Below, one piece after another: positions 1 through 8,638 of a stretch of 53,973 nt of DNA; the first letter of the stretch is position 1, and each line of letters opens with the position of its first letter. The stretch spans positions 1 through 53,973 of the forward strand of contig JBJMGS010000199.1 in the NCBI GenBank assembly GCA_045807785.1. Direction: 5' to 3'. The notes under the pieces were generated by a model. The model worked only from the letters and a program-made list of their open reading frames with translations. It had not been told where the DNA came from and did no database searches. The position numbers and the translations under genes are program-made. This DNA is from JAIVGV01 sp045807785 (lineage in GTDB: Bacteria; Acidobacteriota; Blastocatellia; Pyrinomonadales; Pyrinomonadaceae).

Positions 1-1
1 C

Positions 2-643
2 GCACGCGCCGGCGACGCCGACGGCCCTCCACGCGCGGACATTTCACATGCAAGACGGAACAAACTCTGGCTCGCGCTCGCCCCCCTCGCCGTCTCCTGC
101 GCCACGTTCGCGTTCGTCACGCCACGCCTGCTCTCGAAGCACAGCACGCCGACACAGGAGGCCGACTCCGACGCCGGGCGGACGCCGCGCGACGCGCCAG
201 CCGACGCAGAGCGACAGCCGGCGGCAGAGGAGACCGGACAAAAGACCGCGCGCAGTCTAAGACCACCCGACGGCGCGACGCGCGCAGAGTCATCAGCCGC
301 GGACAAGTCCGGAGAGGTTACGCCGACGATGCCCTTGCGCGCGCTTTCGACCGTCAGCGTCTTGATCGATCCGGCGACGAACCTGCGCGCGCGTGCCGAC
401 TGCCCGCATAAGCTGACGGTCACGTTCCCCGCGGGCGACGAGCCGAGCGCCTACTGCAACGCCGAGCACAAACACGTCGAGCCGGACGCGGTGACAGTCG
501 CGGGGCAGGGCGAACACAAGTCGCGCCTTAAATCCCTCGCGGGTCGTCTGGCGTCTCCGTCGAAATGGCTCACCGACAAACCTTCGCCCGACGCGCCCGT
601 GAAAAAACCGGCAACGCAAGATCAGAGTCGCGATCAAGATTGA
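2..643 (+). CDS. C-terminal part of a membrane protein with a penicillin-binding-protein-like tail motif (partial)
   Basis: The reading frame is open from base 2 to a TGA at 641-643, so the gene starts outside the window. The visible 213 residues begin with a polar stretch, then one hydrophobic segment (about residues 24-41, LWLALAPLAVSCATFAFV), then a low-complexity Pro/Ala/Asp/Glu linker of about 60 residues. The tail has the pattern IDPATNLRARADCP followed by FPAGDEPSAYC and a nearby His. That Cys...G-x-E-P...C arrangement resembles the extreme C-terminus of class A penicillin-binding proteins. A membrane span this close to the tail would be unusual for such a protein, so a membrane-anchored kinase or other protein that borrowed this extracytoplasmic motif is equally possible. 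Function is not assigned. Confidence 0.7.
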   Translation, partial: ARAGDADGPPRADISHARRNKLWLALAPLAVSCATFAFVTPRLLSKHSTPTQEADSDAGRTPRDAPADAERQPAAEETGQKTARSLRPPDGATRAESSAADKSGEVTPTMPLRALSTVSVLIDPATNLRARADCPHKLTVTFPAGDEPSAYCNAEHKHVEPDAVTVAGQGEHKSRLKSLAGRLASPSKWLTDKPSPDAPVKKPATQDQSRDQD

Positions 644-685
644 GCGCTGCCGAGCCTGCGCCCGGCTGAAGCCGCGCTACCAATA

Positions 686-767
686 CCGACGATTTTTCCC
701 CTACCGGAATTGCAACTCCGGCGCATCTCGCGCGTTCAAACAGCAAACGCGAAGGGAGAATCGTCGG
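686..767 (+). promoter_or_regulatory. Inverted repeat bracketing the ribosome binding site of the next gene
   Basis: CCGACGATT at 686-694 is the exact reverse complement of AATCGTCGG at 759-767. The right arm lies between the Shine-Dalgarno AAGGGAG (752-758) and the ATG at 769, so pairing would place the initiation region in a long-range stem. Regulatory meaning is inferred only from geometry. Confidence 0.35.
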
Positions 768-768
768 C

Positions 769-1311
769 ATGGACATACGCGGAATCACTCTGAGGGTCGC
801 GGCTTTTTTCGTCACGTTCGTCACAGCGTTATCACTCACCGCTTTCTTCATGATCGCGCGCGTGCGCAACGTTCGCCCGGTGCTCGCGCCGCCCGCCCGC
901 GCGTTCAGTCTATCGCGTGACCTCGATACTGACGTGCAACTTGTCTCGCTCGACCGCGAGAACCGGCGCAGCTACACGCGGCTGAGTCTCTGGCTGCGTT
1001 TCTATCGTGCGCCCGAAAGACTTTGGGTACGCACCTACTTTTTCACGCCCGACGATCCCGCGCGCCGCGTCTGGTCGAGCGCGCCGGTCGAGTTGCGCCA
1101 GCCCTTCGCCGACGGCAGCGCCATGACGCTTAACGTCGCCGCCGACTGCGAGTGGTGCGGTAACGCGAATGCGCCGCGCAGCGGATTCTTCGCGCGCGTG
1201 CAGGTCTCGACCGACTCTGAAAGCTCTTCGCTCCCTGAATACGATCAGTTCTTCGACATCAGGACCGCCGCGCCCGTCGTCGTGCAGTTCGAGCCGCACG
1301 CGCGCCCGTAA
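769..1311 (+). CDS. Hypothetical secreted or membrane-anchored protein
   Basis: A 180-residue protein with a good start: ATG 10 nt after AAGGGAG. Residues about 8-30 (VAAFFVTFVTALSLTAFFMI) form one N-terminal hydrophobic segment, either an uncleaved anchor or a signal peptide. The rest is soluble and contains a Cys pair (CEWC near residue 128) and a beta-rich pattern with many aromatic residues (YTRLSLWLRFY, WVRTYFF). I recognise no family. It sits alone between two longer genes transcribed the same way, with about 100 bp on either side. It probably acts in the periplasm or outer leaflet; this is inference from the hydrophobic N-terminus. Confidence 0.75.
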   Translation: MDIRGITLRVAAFFVTFVTALSLTAFFMIARVRNVRPVLAPPARAFSLSRDLDTDVQLVSLDRENRRSYTRLSLWLRFYRAPERLWVRTYFFTPDDPARRVWSSAPVELRQPFADGSAMTLNVAADCEWCGNANAPRSGFFARVQVSTDSESSSLPEYDQFFDIRTAAPVVVQFEPHARP

Positions 1312-1408
1312 TTTTTACGTCGCCCGTGCAAGTTTCCTTCGCCACGCGCATTCAAGAGTCGTGACTAAGCACACAGACTCTCGGCGAGACCGCAGGAGGA
1401 CTTTCCCC

Positions 1409-3148
1409 ATGAAGCACGAACGACGACGCTCGCGCACCGCAATTCAGATCGCATCAGACCGCACGCGCTTACTCGCACCGAAATCCATCAAACCATTTCT
1501 CGCGCTCTCGCTCGTCGCCGCGCTGCTCTTCTCAGCCTGCGAGCGTAACGGGCAAAACCTCGCGCAGAGGGATCAGGTAACGCCGAAACAAGGCGTGGTT
1601 GCCTCCTCAAACGTGGCTCATGAAGTAGCGGCTGACAAAAGCGCACCAAACAACAGTCTCGCGAGGAGCCGCGAAGAGGTAGGCGCGCCCCGCGAACGAC
1701 AGGACGGCGAGTTCAACACCGAAGGCTACAGCCACATCGACGAGAACCCGTTCTTCGCCGCCGCGCGCACGCCGCTCTCGACCTTCTCGGCGGACGTGGA
1801 CACGGCGTCGTACAGCAACACGCGCCGCTTCCTCTCTTCGGGGCAACTGCCGCCGAAGGATGCCGTCCGCATCGAAGAACTCGTCAACTACTTCGGCTAC
1901 GATTATCCCGAACCGGCGGGCGATGCGCCCTTCTCCGTCACGACCGAAGTTTCCGCCTGCCCCTGGGACGACGCGCACCGACTCGTCCGCATCGGCTTGC
2001 AGGGCAAGCGCCTGAGCCGCGAAGAGCTGCCGCCAGCCAACCTCGTCTTCCTCGTTGACGTGTCGGGCTCGATGGACGAGCCGAACAAGCTGCCGCTCGT
2101 GCAGCAGTCTTTGCGTCTGCTCGCCGAGCAGTTGACGGCGCGCGACCGCCTCGCCGTCGTCGTCTATGCCGGTTCGAGCGGGCTCGTGCTACCTTCGACT
2201 GCGGGCGACCGCAAGGGCGAGATCATCGCCGCGCTCGACTCTCTCAAAGCCGGAGGCTCGACGAACGGCGGCGAGGGCATCCAGCTCGCGTATAAGATCG
2301 CGAAAGATAACTTCATACGCGGCGGCATCAATCGCGTCGTGCTCGCCACCGACGGCGACTTCAACGTCGGCGTCACGAGCGAGGGCGATCTCGTGCGACT
2401 CGTCGAACAAGAGCGGCAGGGCGGCGTCTTCCTCTCCGTCCTCGGCTTCGGCACGGGCAACGTCAAAGACTCGACGATGGAGAAGCTCGCCGATCACGGC
2501 AACGGCAACTACGCCTACGTGGACACGTCCGCGGAGGCACGCAAAGTCTTGGGTCAGCAGGCGGGCGCGACACTCGCGACGATTGCGAAGGACGTGAAGC
2601 TACAGGTCGAGTTCAATCCGCGCGAGGTGGCGGGCTATCGTCTCATCGGTTATGAGAACCGTCTCTTGCGCGATCAGGATTTCAACGACGACACGAAGGA
2701 CGCGGGCGAGATCGGCGCGGGTCACACCGTCACGGCGCTCTACGAGATCGTCCCTGCGGGGCAGAAGATTCCGGGCGCGGGCGGCGTTGACGATCTGAAA
2801 TACCAGAAGACGCCCGCGCCGAGCGGGCACGCCGCGAGCCGCGAGATGTTGACGCTCAAGGTGCGCTACAAAGAGCCGCAGGGCGACGAGAGCAAGCTGC
2901 TGAGCGTCTCCGTCGCCGACGCGGGCGGCTCCGTGCGTGAGGCGTCGGACAACTTCAAGTTCGCCTCGGCGGTCGCGGCGTTCGGGATGCTTCTGCGCGA
3001 CTCGAAGTTCAAAGGCGCGGCGAACTACGAGACGGTCGCCGCGCTCGCGCGCTCATCCGTGGGCGCAGACCCGCAGGGTTACCGACAGGAGTTCGTCCGG
3101 CTCGTCGAGACAGCCCGCACGCTCACGAGACAGACCGCGCGCAACTAA
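1409..3148 (+). CDS. von Willebrand factor A domain lipoprotein (YfbK-like)
   Basis: The frame is open from 1169, but the ATG at 1409 has AGGAGG about 10 nt upstream and gives a proper export signal, so that start is preferred (579 residues). The N-terminus is basic, followed by LALSLVAALLFSAC, a lipobox-like end with Cys44 as the probable lipidated residue. After a linker comes the vWF_A N-terminal region (NPFFAAARTPLSTFSADVDT), then a VWA domain with a complete MIDAS start DVSGSM near residue 216, and a C-terminal domain of the DUF3520 kind. This order matches the YfbK family of bacterial VWA lipoproteins. The family binds divalent metal through MIDAS and probably mediates protein-protein contacts at the envelope. 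Substrate and partner are unknown. Confidence 0.9.
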   Translation: MKHERRRSRTAIQIASDRTRLLAPKSIKPFLALSLVAALLFSACERNGQNLAQRDQVTPKQGVVASSNVAHEVAADKSAPNNSLARSREEVGAPRERQDGEFNTEGYSHIDENPFFAAARTPLSTFSADVDTASYSNTRRFLSSGQLPPKDAVRIEELVNYFGYDYPEPAGDAPFSVTTEVSACPWDDAHRLVRIGLQGKRLSREELPPANLVFLVDVSGSMDEPNKLPLVQQSLRLLAEQLTARDRLAVVVYAGSSGLVLPSTAGDRKGEIIAALDSLKAGGSTNGGEGIQLAYKIAKDNFIRGGINRVVLATDGDFNVGVTSEGDLVRLVEQERQGGVFLSVLGFGTGNVKDSTMEKLADHGNGNYAYVDTSAEARKVLGQQAGATLATIAKDVKLQVEFNPREVAGYRLIGYENRLLRDQDFNDDTKDAGEIGAGHTVTALYEIVPAGQKIPGAGGVDDLKYQKTPAPSGHAASREMLTLKVRYKEPQGDESKLLSVSVADAGGSVREASDNFKFASAVAAFGMLLRDSKFKGAANYETVAALARSSVGADPQGYRQEFVRLVETARTLTRQTARN

Positions 3149-3166
3149 GATCGATATCTCACGGAA

Positions 3167-3212
3167 GCGGCGACGCGGCGGGGGGAAGACCTCTCTCTCG
3201 CCGCGTCGCCGC
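3167..3212 (+). terminator. GC-rich hairpin after the VWA gene
   Basis: GCGGCGACGCGGCG (3167-3180) pairs perfectly with CGCCGCGTCGCCGC (3199-3212), a 14-bp stem with an 18-nt loop, starting 18 nt after the VWA stop codon. There is no clear T-tract after it, so it may be a 3'-end-stabilising hairpin and not a classical intrinsic terminator. Confidence 0.5.
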
Positions 3213-3252
3213 GTTATCGCTCTCCGTCACGAGCCCGCCGACAATTTCTTTT

Positions 3253-3280
3253 TTGAAAATCCGCCCGTCCGTGGTATAGC
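3253..3280 (+). promoter_or_regulatory. Sigma-70-type promoter for the Tat protein/amidase pair
   Basis: TTGAAA (3253-3258) and TATAGC (3275-3280) are separated by 16 bp and lie about 45 bp upstream of the ATG at 3326, downstream of the preceding hairpin. Good match to the -35/-10 consensus by eye. Confidence 0.5.
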
Positions 3281-3325
3281 TTCACGCGCTCAAACGATTT
3301 CATCCCGCAGCCGAAACCAAACGAC

Positions 3326-3730
3326 ATGAAAGATCAGGAACGCACGCACGACGCGGCTCCCGACGTGGGGCGCGAGCCTCGCAGCACCACGTCGCGCCGC
3401 CGCTTCGCGAAGACGGTCGCCGCGGCGGTCGCCCTCGCGCCGCTCGCGCCCGCGCTCATCACGCGCGCGCAGACGCCGCCCACGACGAAGGAGCCGGTCG
3501 CGCCCCCCAACCCGCAACCCACACCGTCGCCGCAGCGCACGCCGCAGCCGCCCTCGCCGCTCGCGGAGGCTTACGGCGAAGTCGCGCGCGTGCGCTTCGG
3601 CGACAGGCTGAGCCCGGACGAGCTGGCGCGCGTCAAACGCAGCGTCGCGGGCAAAGTCCGCACGGCTGACGCCCTGCGCAACTACAAGCTCCAGAACTCG
3701 GACGAGCCAGACTTCGTCTTCAGCGCGTAA
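3326..3730 (+). CDS. Small twin-arginine-signal protein upstream of an amidase
   Basis: A 134-residue protein. The N-terminus carries a twin-arginine-type signal: SRRRFAKT at residues 23-30 followed by a hydrophobic Ala/Leu/Val stretch ending near ALITRAQ. A Pro/Thr-rich linker (about residues 50-77) leads to a short helical domain with FGDRLSPDELARVKRSV and a tail LQNSDEPDFVFSA. It is probably exported folded through Tat and may be a partner or maturation factor of the amidase that starts 111 bp downstream; small Tat proteins of this design often sit beside periplasmic enzymes. The partner idea rests on position only. Confidence 0.75.
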   Translation: MKDQERTHDAAPDVGREPRSTTSRRRFAKTVAAAVALAPLAPALITRAQTPPTTKEPVAPPNPQPTPSPQRTPQPPSPLAEAYGEVARVRFGDRLSPDELARVKRSVAGKVRTADALRNYKLQNSDEPDFVFSA

Positions 3731-3736
3731 GCGAAA

Positions 3737-3839
3737 AACTGTCAGTTGTCCGTTGTTTGTGACTAACGGGCTGCGCCGCCGAAGTCAAAATCGACTGGCG
3801 ACCACTGCAAAAACCAACTGGCCACGGACAATCTTCCCA
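3737..3839. repeat. Heptad-period intergenic element 1
   Basis: Fills the gap between two genes. The left arm reads as 7-bp words aactgtc, agttgtc, cgttgtt, tgtgact; the right arm as ccactgc, aaaaacc, aactggc, cacggac, aatcttc. Both arms keep a 7-bp period, and GTTGTCCG on the left is roughly complementary to CGGACAAT on the right. It ends a few bases before the amidase ATG. Confidence 0.6.
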
Positions 3840-3841
3840 TC

Positions 3842-5260
3842 ATGCTCAACGACGAAACTTTCTTCGCCTCCATTGACGAACTCTCGGCGCAGATTCGCGC
3901 GCGCAAGCTCTCACCCGTCGAGCTGACGGAAGGCTATCTGGCGCGGCTCGAAAAGTACGGGCAGAAACTCGGCGCCGTCGCCGCCGTCATGCGCGAGCCC
4001 GCGCTGCGCGACGCGCGCGCCGCCGAAGCCGAGATTCGCGGCGGGCACTATCGCGGCGTGCTCCACGGCATCCCCTTTGGCGTGAAAGACCTGCTCGCCA
4101 CGCGCGAAGCCCCGACGACGTGGGGCGCGACGCCCTACCGCGATCAGAAGTTCGACTTCGACGCGACGGTCGTCGAGCGACTTAAAAATGCGGGCGCGAT
4201 CCTCGTCGCCAAGCTCGCGATGGTCGAGCTCGCGGGTGGCATGGGCTACAACGAGGCGGACGCTGCGTGGACAGGCGCGGGGCGCTCGCCCTGGAACCCG
4301 GAATACTGGAGCGGCGGATCGTCTTCGGGGCCGGGCGCGGCATCGTCCGCCGCGCTCGTGCAGTTCGCCATCGGCTCGGAGACCTCCGGCTCGATTATCA
4401 CGCCCGCGGCCTACTGCGGCGTGACGGGACTTAGGCCCACTTACGGCTTCGTCTCGCGTCACGGAGCGATGGCGCTCTCTTGGACGCTCGACAAGCTAGG
4501 CCCGATGTGTCGCTCGGCGGCGGACTGCGCGCACGTCCTGAACGCACTCGCCGGGCGCGACCCGCTCGACCCAACTTCGCGCGACACGAGTTTCCGCTAC
4601 CCGTCGAACCGGCGCAATGGGAAGAAACAGCCGCTCCGACTCGGCATTCTCAAAGATTCATTCGAGCACACGCAGGATGCTGTGCGCGACAACTTCCTCG
4701 CGTCGCTCGAACTGTTGAAGAAGATGCCGGGCGTGGAGATCGAGAAGGACGTGAAGATGCCCGACTTCGTTTACGCCGTCGGCACCATCGTTGACGCCGA
4801 GGGCGCGAGCGCGTTCCGCGATCTCATCGAGTCGGGGCGCGTCAAAGAACTCGCCTCGCCGACGGGGCGTATCGGCGGCTACTCGGCGATCCTCACGCCG
4901 GCGGTCGATTACCTCCACGCGATGCGGATGCGCGCGCCGATGCGACGCGCCTGGGCGGAGATGTTCAAGAAGATCGATCTCCTCGTCGCGCCTTCGCGTT
5001 CGACGGTGGCAACCCCAGTCAACAAGTCGTTCGATCAGGGCTGGCCCCCGCCGCCGCAGCCTTTCCCGACCTCGCCCATCAGCGCGTCGAACATGGTCGG
5101 CGTGCCCGCCATCTCCGTGCCGAATGGCTTCGGTCTGATGGGACTTCCCACCGGCATCCAGTTCGTCGCGCCCGCATGGGGCGAGGACGCGCTCGTCGAT
5201 ATCGCCACGCGCCTCCAGCAGGCGACCGACTGGCACAAGCGGCGACCGACGCTGGCGTAG
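3842..5260 (+). CDS. Amidase signature family hydrolase
   Basis: 472 residues, the usual length for the family, covering the whole amidase fold. The catalytic triad is intact: Lys82 in GVKDLL, the cis-Ser near residue 160 in WSGGSSSGPG and the nucleophile Ser184 in SETSGSI, with the expected spacing of 24 between the two serines. Amidase-signature enzymes hydrolyse carboxamides; the substrate range runs from simple amides to glutamyl-tRNA amidation. It lacks the gatB/gatC context and looks like a stand-alone amidase, not GatA. No export signal is visible in the protein itself, although the preceding gene encodes a Tat protein. It was not assigned to a specific amide. Confidence 0.92.
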   Translation: MLNDETFFASIDELSAQIRARKLSPVELTEGYLARLEKYGQKLGAVAAVMREPALRDARAAEAEIRGGHYRGVLHGIPFGVKDLLATREAPTTWGATPYRDQKFDFDATVVERLKNAGAILVAKLAMVELAGGMGYNEADAAWTGAGRSPWNPEYWSGGSSSGPGAASSAALVQFAIGSETSGSIITPAAYCGVTGLRPTYGFVSRHGAMALSWTLDKLGPMCRSAADCAHVLNALAGRDPLDPTSRDTSFRYPSNRRNGKKQPLRLGILKDSFEHTQDAVRDNFLASLELLKKMPGVEIEKDVKMPDFVYAVGTIVDAEGASAFRDLIESGRVKELASPTGRIGGYSAILTPAVDYLHAMRMRAPMRRAWAEMFKKIDLLVAPSRSTVATPVNKSFDQGWPPPPQPFPTSPISASNMVGVPAISVPNGFGLMGLPTGIQFVAPAWGEDALVDIATRLQQATDWHKRRPTLA

Positions 5261-5262
5261 CG

Positions 5263-5368
5263 GTGAGCCGTTAGCTGTTAGCTGTTAGCTGTTAGCAAGA
5301 TGAAAACCGTAGTATTGACGAAAGCTGAGAGCTAATCCGTCTGGCTAATCGCTAATCGCTAACAGCTC
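5263..5368. repeat. Heptad-period intergenic element 2
   Basis: Starts 3 bp after the amidase stop and ends at the next ATG. The left arm is a near-perfect array (gtgagcc, then gttagct three times, then gttagca; 5263-5297). The right arm contains ggctaat, cgctaat, cgctaac, agct. The arms are inverted relative to each other. The core includes the word TCTGGCTA shared with other copies. Confidence 0.75.
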
Positions 5369-5704
5369 ATGCAGACCGCTTACAAAATATGCTCGTGGCT
5401 CGTCGTCGCGCTCGGCTGTGCGCACCTGCTCTTCACGCTGCACGACTATGATGAGTTCTCGATGCGCGCCTTCTGGTTTTTCGGCTCCGGGCTGGCCATC
5501 GTCTTCGCGGGCTTCCTCAACATCGCGCTCATCCGCGACGGCGGGCGCGATCACGTCATCAAACTCCTCTGCCTGATCGCGAACGTCACCTGCGTGCTCC
5601 TCTTTGCCGCCGCGCTCATGCTGATGCGCCAGCCGCAGGTCTTCATCGGCGTCGCGCTCTTCGCCTTCGTCGCCGTCGCCGCGTTTCTCACGCGCGGCAA
5701 GTAA
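5369..5704 (+). CDS. Small integral membrane protein
   Basis: 111 residues, mostly hydrophobic, with about four membrane spans: residues 7-23, 35-53, 64-84 and 88-106. Short polar loops (HDYDEFSMR, RDGGRDH) separate them. No family recognised. There is no Shine-Dalgarno sequence because the heptad element runs right up to the ATG. The stop codon ends one base before the converging cheA stop codon, leaving no room for a terminator between the genes. Confidence 0.75.
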   Translation: MQTAYKICSWLVVALGCAHLLFTLHDYDEFSMRAFWFFGSGLAIVFAGFLNIALIRDGGRDHVIKLLCLIANVTCVLLFAAALMLMRQPQVFIGVALFAFVAVAAFLTRGK

Positions 5705-5705
5705 A

Positions 5706-7901
5706 TCAGCCTTCCAACAGTCGGGGCAGATCGAGCATCAACGCGACCGTGCCGTCGCGTAAATCAATCGCGCCGGAGACGCCGCGCCAGCGCGTCGCGT
5801 GGCGACCGAGACTGCGCACGAGCGCTTCGCGCCGACCCAGCGCGCGCCCGACCGAGAGTGCGACGAGACGCGGCGAAGGTTTTTTGTCCTCGCGTGCGTC
5901 GCCTCCGGGCACGCCGTCGCTTCCCTCTTCGTCGTCCCGCGCATCGCCTGCGCGCACGACGATGACATTGCTCAACTCGTCGGCGCTGCCGCGCCCCGCT
6001 GCGCCCGCGAGCAAGCCACCGAGATCGAAGAGCGGCAGGCGTGTGTCGCGCCAGCGCACGGTGCGGCCTTTCGCCGCGCCTACAACACTCGCTTCCGCAT
6101 CGGCCACTTCCGCGTCTGCCGGCGAGACGACGGCGACGACGCGGCTCGCGTCGAGCGCATAGGGAAAGCCGCGTGCTTCGACGAGCAGCGCGGGGACGAG
6201 CGCGAGGGCGAGCGGGAGATTCAACTCGAAGGTCGTGCCCTCGCCGGCGCGCGTGCGGACGCGCACCTCGCCGCCCGCCTGCTCGATCTCGTGCTCGACG
6301 GCATCGAGCCCGACACCGCGACCGGAACTCATCGAGACGTGCTCGGCGGTCGAGAATCCCGGACGGAAGATGAGCCGCAGCGCCTGCGCCTCGCTCACGC
6401 GCGCGCCTTCCTCGATCACGCCGCGCGCACGCGCCGCCCGCTCGATGCGTGACGGGTCGATGCCGCGCCCGTCGTCCGCGACGCTCACGTGCACGCGGCT
6501 GCCCTCGACGCGCGCCGCGATCCGCACCAGCCCGCGCGCGGGCTTGCCCGCCGCACGTCGCTCGCGCGGCGACTCGACGCCGTGATCCACTGCGTTGCGC
6601 AGCAGGTGCGCGAGCGGCTCGGCGAGTCGTTCCGCCGCAGAGCGTTCGACGCGCGCCGCGCCGCCCTCGATCTCGATCTCGATCCGCTTGCCGGACTTGC
6701 GCGCGGCGAAGCGCGCGGCGCGCGCGGCGCGTTCCAGCGTGCGCGCCAGCGTCCGCATCCTGAGCGCCATGACGCGCTCGACCAGCGCGTGGAAGTTTTC
6801 GTGGAGGCGCGGCGCGATCTCTTCGAGCCGCGCGACGCCGTCGGCGTTTGATGAGGCACGTGCCACGCCGAGCATGCGCACCGCGTCGTCAAACAACTCG
6901 TTGGCGGCGAAGACCAACTCGTCCAGCTCTTCAAGCGGCACACGCACGGTCGCCGCGTTCACGCCCGCCGCCGACTGCATGTCAACTTCATCGTGCTCGC
7001 CGCGCGCGCCGTGTGGATCGTCGTCAGACGCCACTTCCCCGGCCTCCTTTGCTGACGCCGCCGCCGACTCCATCTCCGCCCCGACATCTGCCTCAGCCGT
7101 CTCCGCCAGAGCCGAACCGCGCGACTGTGTTTCCGTCTCCGCCGCGAGCATGACAACGCGCGCGTCGAAGGGCGCGAGCGTCCGCGCCGTGTCGTCGGGC
7201 GAAGCGTCGGTGGCGCAGAGCAGGCGCAGATTGATCCGCGAGGGGTCGGCGTTCGCCGCGCCGGGCAGCGTCGCGACGACCTCGGCGGACTTACCCAACG
7301 CGTCCGTCAGCCCGGCGAACTTCTCGTCGAAGTCCGCGAGGTCGAAGTCGCCTTCGACGATCAGCGTGCGCGCGCCTTCCTTGATCGCCTCGGCCAGCCG
7401 CAGGCGCTCGCGCGCGTTGAGCAGCCCGGCGATCTCCGCAGGCAGCGCGGCGAGCACGCCCGGCTGTGAAGCGTCCGCGTGAGAGTCGCCCGCCGTGGCT
7501 CGAACTGCGTCGGGGCGCGCGACGAGTTGCCGCAGGCGCTCGACGACTTGCGCGACCGGGGGAGCTTCCTCGCCGCGCGCGGCGGCTTCAACGAGGCGCG
7601 AGAGCAAATCGGTCGCGTCCTCGCAGGCGTCGAGCATTTCGTCGTCGGTCGAGAGCCGACCGGAGCGCGCCGCTTCGAGCAGGTTTTCGAGTTCATGCGC
7701 GAGGCGCGAGGCGTCGGCGAGGCGCGGGACGGTGGCGGCGGAGCCTTTGAGCGTGTGGGCGTGGCGGAAAGTTTGATCGACGAGCGCGCGCCGCTCGCGC
7801 CCGGCGAGCGCGCCGCGCAGGTCACGCACGTCGGCGAAGAGCGAGTCGATCAGCTCTTCGGCTTGCGCGAGGAAATCGAGGGAAAGCGGCGCGTCCATCA
7901 A
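5706..7901 (-). CDS. cheA: Chemotaxis-type histidine kinase CheA
   Basis: 731 residues. N-terminal Hpt domain with the phosphorylatable His49 in AHTLKGSA; an Ala/Glu-rich middle region (about 120-315); dimerisation helices (about 320-400); a HATPase_c domain with N-box Asn436 (LLRNAVDHG), G1 DDGRGID at 476 onward and G2 SGRGVGLDAV near 527; and a C-terminal CheW-like domain (from about 560). All kinase motifs are intact. It autophosphorylates and passes phosphate to a CheY- or CheB-type receiver. No receptor, cheY, cheR or cheB is nearby; a CheW-like gene lies about 13 kb away at 21011. It may therefore serve a non-flagellar output such as pili or development. The name is used in the family sense. 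Confidence 0.9.
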   Translation of the reverse strand: MMDAPLSLDFLAQAEELIDSLFADVRDLRGALAGRERRALVDQTFRHAHTLKGSAATVPRLADASRLAHELENLLEAARSGRLSTDDEMLDACEDATDLLSRLVEAAARGEEAPPVAQVVERLRQLVARPDAVRATAGDSHADASQPGVLAALPAEIAGLLNARERLRLAEAIKEGARTLIVEGDFDLADFDEKFAGLTDALGKSAEVVATLPGAANADPSRINLRLLCATDASPDDTARTLAPFDARVVMLAAETETQSRGSALAETAEADVGAEMESAAASAKEAGEVASDDDPHGARGEHDEVDMQSAAGVNAATVRVPLEELDELVFAANELFDDAVRMLGVARASSNADGVARLEEIAPRLHENFHALVERVMALRMRTLARTLERAARAARFAARKSGKRIEIEIEGGAARVERSAAERLAEPLAHLLRNAVDHGVESPRERRAAGKPARGLVRIAARVEGSRVHVSVADDGRGIDPSRIERAARARGVIEEGARVSEAQALRLIFRPGFSTAEHVSMSSGRGVGLDAVEHEIEQAGGEVRVRTRAGEGTTFELNLPLALALVPALLVEARGFPYALDASRVVAVVSPADAEVADAEASVVGAAKGRTVRWRDTRLPLFDLGGLLAGAAGRGSADELSNVIVVRAGDARDDEEGSDGVPGGDAREDKKPSPRLVALSVGRALGRREALVRSLGRHATRWRGVSGAIDLRDGTVALMLDLPRLLEG

Positions 7902-8003
7902 GAGACAAAGTCCGAAGTTTCGCGCGCGAAGTCAAGGGGAATCTTCCCACAGGCAACGGCGCGAGACTTCGGACTCCGAAAAATGCTGAGGGCCGAGCGC
8001 GCT

Positions 8004-8606
8004 TCAGGAGGCGGAGGCGAGCAGACCCTTGTCGTCCTCGCGTTCGTCGTCGTCGCCCGGGTCGCCTCCCACGGCGTCTGTGCCCGCGCCTTCGTCGTCG
8101 GCGGCGTCCGTCTCGTCGGCGTCGTCTTCGTCGTGCTCGGCGGCGGCGACCGACTCGGGCTGCGGTCGCTCCTCGTCGAGGTCGCGCTTGACGGCGTCGA
8201 GGATGCCGTTGATGAACTGCGTGGCTTCGTAAGTGGAGAAGCGGCGGGCGACTTCCAGAGCCTCGTTGATGGCGACGGTGCGCGGCGTGGGCTCGTAGAG
8301 GAATTCGTAAACGGCGAGACGCAGGACGTTGCGATCCACGATCGCCATGCGCGAGATGCGCCAGTGCTCGGCGCGCGATTTGATGCGCTCGTCGAGTTCC
8401 GGAAGGTGCGCGAGCGTCCCCGTCACGAGGCGCGTGGCAAACTCGCGCGCCGGCTCGTCGAGTTCTTCGCCGAGCTGCGACCAGTAGTCGCGCACCAACT
8501 CGTCGGCGCGGACGGGAGCCTTCGGGCGATCCGCCGAACCCGTCGCCACGTCTGCCGCAAAGAGCATCTGCAAGGCACTCTCGCGCGCCTTACGTCTTAA
8601 ACCCAT
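8004..8606 (-). CDS. nusB: Transcription antitermination factor NusB with acidic tail
   Basis: 200 residues, longer than the usual 130-160. The NusB core is clear: RRKARESALQMLFA at the start, then DRNVLRLAVYEFLY, VAINEALEVARRF and FINGILDAV. NusB with NusE binds boxA of rRNA leaders and prevents premature termination. After about residue 150 there is a strongly acidic Asp/Glu/Ala tail of roughly 50 residues (for example EHDEDDADETDAADDE) that the core family does not need. It lies downstream of ribH on the same strand, a common ribH-nusB pairing, with heptad element 3 between them. Confidence 0.93.
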   Translation of the reverse strand: MGLRRKARESALQMLFAADVATGSADRPKAPVRADELVRDYWSQLGEELDEPAREFATRLVTGTLAHLPELDERIKSRAEHWRISRMAIVDRNVLRLAVYEFLYEPTPRTVAINEALEVARRFSTYEATQFINGILDAVKRDLDEERPQPESVAAAEHDEDDADETDAADDEGAGTDAVGGDPGDDDEREDDKGLLASAS

Positions 8607-8638
8607 AACACCCCGTGAAGCGTGAATCGTAACAAGAA

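Noticed and set aside
5263..5368. Repeat array considered as a small CRISPR
   Set aside because: The units are 7 bp with no spacers of constant length and no cas genes; the period continues through the arms as degenerate words.
6595..7482. 295-residue Ser/Ala-rich open frame opposite cheA
   Set aside because: Shadow frame; cheA on the other strand has every kinase motif intact.
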